NCBI GenBank assembly: GCA_964617375.1
Contig: CAZTXQ010000077.1
Span: 1-10,485, forward strand
Source: Firm-13 sp964617375
Lineage (GTDB): Bacteria; Bacillota; Clostridia; Saccharofermentanales; Saccharofermentanaceae
Direction of reading: 5' to 3'
Length of the DNA stretch: 10,485 bases
Positions 6,734 to 10,485 of the stretch are shown here, piece by piece. Positions within the stretch are counted from its first letter, which is position 1. Each line of letters opens with the position of its first letter. The position numbers were made by a program, and so were the translations under genes. The notes beneath the pieces were generated by a model, which worked only from the letters and a program-made list of their open reading frames with translations, ran no database searches and was not told where the DNA came from.

Positions 6734-7903
6734 TCAGTCGAATATTTTGCGGACTGCGATGATTCTTGCCTGAAGCTCCGTATCATCCGTAAGCGTCACA
6801 AGCTTCAGGGAAGTGCGGCTCGCAGATGTCATCAAAAGGGATCCCGTATCGGTACAGATCGCCATCTCATACGGTGCGGCCGAGTTCGGGTCGTTTGGAT
6901 CCCGGAAAAACACCAGATCCCCGGGAGAAATCCCCGATACATTAAGACTTCCCGTTACCGCGTCATACGTCAGATCGACTCTGTCTCCCATGGCGGCCTG
7001 CTCTTCCATGTTACGCGGCAGCGTTACGCCGTTTACCGCAGCGGCCACATAGGCAAGTCCGTCAACGGAAAGGCCGCGCATGGTAATGCCGTGGTTGATC
7101 TGCGTCGCATTGACGAAACACAGAACCGAGCTCACGAAGTACCTGACTCCGACCTTCTCGACCGGGTCATTGATTCCGAGCTCGATGACTCCGCTGCTGC
7201 CGATCCAGCCTGTGCCTCCATCCGGCAAGGCTACCTGATAAACACCGTCGCTCTTTATGTCCGAATAGAGCACCGTATTCATCATGACCTGAATAAGAAG
7301 CGTGCCGTTGCTCGCGTGCGACATGACGTTTTTGGAGATATCGGAAACAACAAGCTTGTATTTATGAAGGTTGGGTTCGACGGAATCGAGCTGATCGCTC
7401 AAGTCCCCGCTCCGGATATAGCCCTCAAGACCGTCTCTCGTGGAAACATGAAGAAAACCCTCCGGCGCGCCCGAATCGAGAACCGTTACCGGCTCGTTGA
7501 AAAGAACCTGCGTGACATATGGTGATTTGATGTCGGCCTCTTTGAAAAGATTGGCGGCATATACCCCGACGACACGCGTATCAGACGAGTAAACGCGCGC
7601 GGGTTCCGTGACCTGATCGGGTGCTGCTCCCGTATTTTGCGCAAAACGCGAAACGAGTCCCGGCAATGCCCAAAACAGCAGGACGGCAATTATGAGAAAA
7701 ATGATCGCAGGTATGACAAACGTGGGGACTTTTCGCCTTCCGTGCTGCTTAACGTATGCGTCCTTTTCGGAAAGGTCCCATTTTTCGCGCACATTCTGCA
7801 TCTCGCCGAAATTCTTGTCCGCGCCCCGAATCGGTTTACCGGCCTTAGCTCCGAGTCCGGATATCTTCTTTTGAATTTTCTTAAAGACCGACTGTAATTC
7901 CAT
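6734..7903 (-). CDS. Membrane-anchored SH3 + NlpC/P60-like protein, active site apparently lost
   Basis: The 389-residue product has a basic cytoplasmic N-terminus, one transmembrane helix (about residues 62-83) and an extracytoplasmic part. Residues about 110-170 look like a bacterial SH3 domain (VYAANLFKEAD, GYIRSGDL) and about 190-240 like a second (GTGWIGSSGVIEL). Residues about 250-385 follow the NlpC/P60 pattern: GVTLPRNMEEQ and ISPGDLVFF are clear. Functional members use a Cys in a DCSG motif and a His in HVGIY. Here the matching places read GLSVDGLAYV and YEMAIC, so Val280 and Glu346 replace Cys and His. It may bind peptidoglycan without cutting it. I chose ATG 7903 over TTG 7906 because GAGGG then has a 6-nt spacing. 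It overlaps the end of acpS by 23 nt and ends the - strand operon. Confidence 0.75.
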   Translation of the reverse strand: MELQSVFKKIQKKISGLGAKAGKPIRGADKNFGEMQNVREKWDLSEKDAYVKQHGRRKVPTFVIPAIIFLIIAVLLFWALPGLVSRFAQNTGAAPDQVTEPARVYSSDTRVVGVYAANLFKEADIKSPYVTQVLFNEPVTVLDSGAPEGFLHVSTRDGLEGYIRSGDLSDQLDSVEPNLHKYKLVVSDISKNVMSHASNGTLLIQVMMNTVLYSDIKSDGVYQVALPDGGTGWIGSSGVIELGINDPVEKVGVRYFVSSVLCFVNATQINHGITMRGLSVDGLAYVAAAVNGVTLPRNMEEQAAMGDRVDLTYDAVTGSLNVSGISPGDLVFFRDPNDPNSAAPYEMAICTDTGSLLMTSASRTSLKLVTLTDDTELQARIIAVRKIFD

Positions 7904-8321
7904 CAAATGCCCTCAAATCGTTTGTGTCGTTTCCGTCGTGAAACTGCATGACGCACATCGCTACGGCCTGGTCGGCATCGTGTGACATGCTGATCTCGGC
8001 GCTGATACCGCCGGTATGAACGAAATACTCTTCGGCTTTGCCGTGCAGATAGAGAATGGGCTTGCCACCCTCGTCCGAATAAATCTCGATGTCGTTGAAT
8101 CGGACACCGGCAGCGCCGATACCCGTCCCGAGGGCCTTGGAAACCGCCTCCTTGGCCGCAAAACGCGCAGCAAGAGACTCAACCTGTCTCTTTCCCTTTC
8201 CGAGGCATAAAGCCTGTTCCTCGGGCGTATAAACGCGGTTCAGAAACAAATCACCTTTTCGCTTCAAAAGATCGCCGATTCTGGAAATACGGATCGTGTC
8301 GATTCCACAGGTAATTCTCAA
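7881..8321 (-). CDS. acpS: Holo-[acyl-carrier-protein] synthase
   Basis: AcpS transfers 4'-phosphopantetheine from CoA to a serine of apo-ACP, activating it for fatty acid synthesis. With the TTG start the 146-residue product begins MRITCGIDTIRISRI. It carries the Mg2+ ligands D8 and E58 in ESLAARFAAKEAVSKALG, then FNDIEI, DEGGKP and the C-terminal SMSHDADQAVAM. I prefer TTG 8321 because AGGGGGAG at 8328-8335 is 6 nt from it but directly abuts the ATG at 8327, which would add two residues. The tail of about 20 residues after the usual family end is unusual and lies over the start of the next gene. It sits between the helicase loader gene (stop at 8334) and the NlpC/P60-like gene. Confidence 0.92.
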   Translation of the reverse strand: MRITCGIDTIRISRIGDLLKRKGDLFLNRVYTPEEQALCLGKGKRQVESLAARFAAKEAVSKALGTGIGAAGVRFNDIEIYSDEGGKPILYLHGKAEEYFVHTGGISAEISMSHDADQAVAMCVMQFHDGNDTNDLRAFDGITVGL

Positions 8322-8327
8322 GTACAT

Positions 8328-8335
8328 CTCCCCCT
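8328..8335 (-). promoter_or_regulatory. acpS ribosome binding site, favours a TTG start
   Basis: AGGGGGAG on the - strand touches the ATG at 8325-8327 with no spacer and lies 6 nt from the TTG at 8319-8321. It also overlaps the stop codon of the upstream helicase loader gene. Confidence 0.55.
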
Positions 8336-9302
8336 ATCTGGATAGTTTGCGGTATTTCGCGCTGAAACGGATATCTTTTCCCTCAAAATGAAACTTCTTA
8401 AAATCTCCGAACAGTCTCGAGTAGAGGCGGTTATCGTATTTCTTCTGTAGATCGGGAAGTGAAAGGTTTGTTGTGATCACAGTCGGAAGATTCATCTGGT
8501 GCCGCGTTCCGAGAATCTGCAGAAGATCGGGAACCGTGTTCGGTCCCGGCGCTTCGACCCCGAGCTCGTCGATCACCAGAAGACCGCCGTGAAAGATCAG
8601 TTCTCTTTGCGCGCGGACCATGGCAAGTCTTTCCTCATCCGGAGAGAAGGACAGTGTCAGAGTCCGGTAGGAATTCATTATATCCAGAAGACTCGAGACC
8701 GTCAGCATAAGAACCGGAACATAGCGGTTTACCACTTCGCGGGCCAGACATGCGGCCATAAAAGTCTTACCTGTGCCGGGATCTCCCCAGAAAAGCAAAT
8801 TATCACTTTGAGCCGGAAACACTCTCACATAGGCTTCAACCGCCGTACGAATCATACGGATTTTCTCCGGTATCGAATAATAGTCGTCCTTATACACCGA
8901 AAAGCGGGCGTTCGGATAACGGTCCAGACCGGATTCCTTAACAAGACCCGGAAGTATCAGTTCCCGATAACATATGCAAGGCTTTCCGTCCTTAAATCCG
9001 GTATCACCGCACTTCCCACAGAACGGAATGACACGGGCATAATCGGGCGTGATGCCGCTTTGGGCCAAGTATTCCCTCTTCTCCTTCTCCATCGCGTCGA
9101 GTCCGGAACGGTCCGGCGGAGCGCCCCGGTTCACAGCCATTTCCAGAAGCATTTCAGCCCGGCAGACCTTGATCTCCCGATCGAGTTCCGCAAGGCGCGG
9201 ATACTTTCTATGGAACTCCTCTACGCGGCGGTCTCTTTCGAGTTCGCTCTTCCCGCGCCGGTCGGAGAGTATATTCTGTGCGGCAATTTGTATGCTATCC
9301 AT
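8334..9302 (-). CDS. DnaI/DnaC-type replicative helicase loader (AAA+ ATPase)
   Basis: This protein is predicted to load the replicative DNA helicase at origins or restart sites in an ATP-dependent way. The 322-residue product has a helical N-terminal region (about 1-90). A zinc-binding cluster with C95, C98, C109 and C111 follows, as in DnaI-type loaders. The AAA+ core has Walker A GDPGTGKT at 173-180, Walker B LLVIDELG at 241-248 (D245, E246), sensor-1 TTN at 277-279 and a likely Arg finger R296 in YSRLFG. I chose ATG 9302 because GAGGAG lies 9 nt upstream and the protein then starts at MDSIQIAAQN. The longer reading from 9377 would run through the end of the upstream gene. It follows the primosomal gene by 13 nt, echoing the dnaB-dnaI pair of Bacillus. 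Confidence 0.9.
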   Translation of the reverse strand: MDSIQIAAQNILSDRRGKSELERDRRVEEFHRKYPRLAELDREIKVCRAEMLLEMAVNRGAPPDRSGLDAMEKEKREYLAQSGITPDYARVIPFCGKCGDTGFKDGKPCICYRELILPGLVKESGLDRYPNARFSVYKDDYYSIPEKIRMIRTAVEAYVRVFPAQSDNLLFWGDPGTGKTFMAACLAREVVNRYVPVLMLTVSSLLDIMNSYRTLTLSFSPDEERLAMVRAQRELIFHGGLLVIDELGVEAPGPNTVPDLLQILGTRHQMNLPTVITTNLSLPDLQKKYDNRLYSRLFGDFKKFHFEGKDIRFSAKYRKLSR

Positions 9303-9315
9303 TTCGTATCTCTCC

Positions 9316-10353
9316 TCAGAGTTTTTCTTCGTTCTTTTTCTCAAGCATTTTCGCATATTCTTCCGGATCGTCTTCAAGCGTTTTCAAGAATTCCTCGTCG
9401 TATTCGACGCCGGTAAAATTCTGCTTGGGCATCGCCGCACCGGACGGTCGCGGCGCCTTGTCGCGCTGATACGCCTGCCGGTTCTTTTTCGCCTGTTCCT
9501 GCTCATAGACTTGAGCTTCGGCTAATGTCCTGACACCGGCCGCATACCAGGATTTTAAGTATGCATCGGCTTTATTAACGGACGGTTCCTGGTATTCCCA
9601 GACCTTCCGGACGGCAAAATCGATGATATCGTAGCCATATCCGAGTCTCTCGATCCATATTCGGACACACGCCTCGTCATCCTCGATCATCTTCCTATGC
9701 AGACGGCGTCCGAGTTTTCGTAAAGCCGTCTGAATTTCATCCTCATGTGCCAGGAACTCGCTCAGCTGTTCAAGCGTCCGGATCCCTCTGCTTTCCCAGA
9801 AAACCGCCATCTCGTTCATCTGATTAATGGTTCCGAGCTTCTTCTTGTCGCTTAAGACCTGAAAGAGTTTATATACGACCTGCGGTTCGAAATGAAAATC
9901 GTCCATTAAAATATCCAGCTCGCGATACCACTTGAACGCCATAGAGCCGTGAAAAAAAGTCTTCTCGATTGATTTCGCGAGACTGTCGCGTTCCTTGTTC
10001 TCCGGCGATATGGCAGTAGGGCCGCATATCTCCGGTTCTCCGGCGCGGCTTCGAATGTAGCCGTCGATTTCCTTCTGTTTCAAATCCAGAAGGACCGCGG
10101 AACCCTTGTCGCTCCATTCGATCAGGCCCGCAAGTACAAGCTCGGTCAATGCGCCCTTGATTTCGTCCGGCTGTAAGCAAAGACGGGCGGAAAGGTCCTT
10201 CTCGGAAGCGCTTTTCTGATTCCTGAAAGCCATGACAAGATAAAGATAACACCGGATCGCCGATGCCGATAATCCGACCATATATTCCGTAATAAACAGA
10301 TCCGGGATCATCGTATCGGAAAGAAGAAGATTCTTTTTCTCTTCCAGTCGCAT
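9316..10353 (-). CDS. Primosomal DnaB/DnaD-like replication initiation protein
   Basis: DnaB/DnaD proteins help recruit the helicase and its loader in Firmicutes. The 345-residue product starts with a winged-helix-like region (about 15-100; SEKDLSARLCLQPDEIKGAL). Two regions then each resemble the DnaB_2 (DDBH2) domain: about 138-202, with the WESRGIRTLEQL ending, and about 223-285, with the WYAAGVRTLAEA ending. The C-terminus is charged (YDEEFLKTLEDDPEEY). One winged helix plus two such repeats is closer to Bacillus DnaB than to the shorter DnaD, but database labels vary. I chose ATG 10353 because GGAGG at 10365-10369 lies 11 nt upstream. The TTG at 10383 would add ten residues and has no SD. 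It is the first gene of the operon, directly upstream of the loader. Confidence 0.85.
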   Translation of the reverse strand: MRLEEKKNLLLSDTMIPDLFITEYMVGLSASAIRCYLYLVMAFRNQKSASEKDLSARLCLQPDEIKGALTELVLAGLIEWSDKGSAVLLDLKQKEIDGYIRSRAGEPEICGPTAISPENKERDSLAKSIEKTFFHGSMAFKWYRELDILMDDFHFEPQVVYKLFQVLSDKKKLGTINQMNEMAVFWESRGIRTLEQLSEFLAHEDEIQTALRKLGRRLHRKMIEDDEACVRIWIERLGYGYDIIDFAVRKVWEYQEPSVNKADAYLKSWYAAGVRTLAEAQVYEQEQAKKNRQAYQRDKAPRPSGAAMPKQNFTGVEYDEEFLKTLEDDPEEYAKMLEKKNEEKL

Positions 10354-10394
10354 GAAGCCAAGCCCCTCCAAATCAACCCCCAAGGGTAAACTTA

Positions 10395-10423
10395 ATTATA
10401 ACACCCGTTCCGATCCTTTTCCA
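10395..10423 (-). promoter_or_regulatory. Promoter of the primosome-acpS operon
   Basis: Read on the - strand: TGGAAA (10418-10423) as a fair -35, a 17-bp spacer, then a perfect TATAAT (10395-10400) with TG at the extended -10 position (10402-10403). The start of transcription would fall about 30 nt before the first gene. Confidence 0.6.
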
Positions 10424-10430
10424 TAATCCA

Positions 10431-10485
10431 GCTTCGGAGGGGCGGTACGCCCAAGTTCCTCTACCGAAGCCGCTTCGGAGGGGCG
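10431..10485. repeat. Tandem 41-bp hairpin repeat, cut by the window edge
   Basis: GCTTCGGAGGGGCG occurs at 10431-10444 and again at 10472-10485, a 41-base period. The first unit folds on itself: GCTTCGG (10431-10437) pairs with CCGAAGC (10464-10470), and AGGGG (10438-10442) pairs with CCTCT (10458-10462) through one wobble. Only one full unit and 14 bases of the next are visible, so the copy number is unknown. It lies just upstream of the - strand operon promoter. Confidence 0.6.

Noticed and set aside
8499..9416. Long + strand open frame (305 codons) opposite the helicase loader
   Set aside because: It is antisense to a clearly conserved AAA+ protein with intact Walker motifs. The translation has no recognisable domain and looks like a reading shadow.
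10431..10485. CRISPR array
   Set aside because: The 41-base period is too short for a repeat plus spacer, and the supposed spacer is part of the same hairpin. No cas genes are seen.

Overview
The window looks like a piece of a draft or metagenome-assembled genome from an anaerobic, low-to-mid GC member of the Clostridia (Firmicutes). Three things suggest this: the rnf gene order C-D-G-E-A-B, a DnaB/DnaD-type primosome gene next to a DnaI/DnaC-type helicase loader, and Shine-Dalgarno (SD) sequences ahead of almost every gene. No species can be named from the sequence alone. A 100-base N run at 4447-4546 is a scaffold gap inside rnfE.

Left part, + strand: the 3' portion of a DUF4015-type putative glycoside hydrolase (1-951), cut by the window edge and followed by an intrinsic terminator. 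An intergenic stretch (about 1051-1251) then holds a Fur-like palindrome and a likely promoter. After it comes a complete rnfCDGEAB operon (1252-6225) encoding the membrane-bound ferredoxin:NAD+ oxidoreductase. RnfC carries the NADH/FMN and 2x[4Fe-4S] module, RnfD and RnfG the covalent-FMN threonine motifs, RnfA and RnfE the membrane Fe-S cysteines, and RnfB a chain of ferredoxin-like clusters. D/G, G/E and E/A overlap, which points to translational coupling. No apbE, the flavin transferase the complex needs, is present in the window.

Middle: a zinc-binding (C+) ribosomal protein bL28 gene with its own extended -10 promoter. Two strong hairpins separate it from the convergent operon on the other strand.

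Right part, - strand (transcribed from about 10395 to 6734): a primosomal DnaB/DnaD-like protein, a DnaI/DnaC-like helicase loader, holo-ACP synthase (acpS), and a membrane-anchored SH3 + NlpC/P60-like protein whose catalytic Cys and His both appear to be replaced. The genes are packed within a few bases of each other or overlap, and an extended -10 promoter lies just upstream. At the extreme right edge a 41-base unit made of a near-complete hairpin begins to repeat in tandem and is cut by the window.

Most of this is well-understood core metabolism and replication. The items most worth a second look are the apparent pseudoenzyme NlpC/P60 protein, the edge repeat, the Cys-rich RnfE tail, the wrong gap size in rnfE, and the Fur-like site ahead of rnfC. 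I see no clear sign of a wholly new system.
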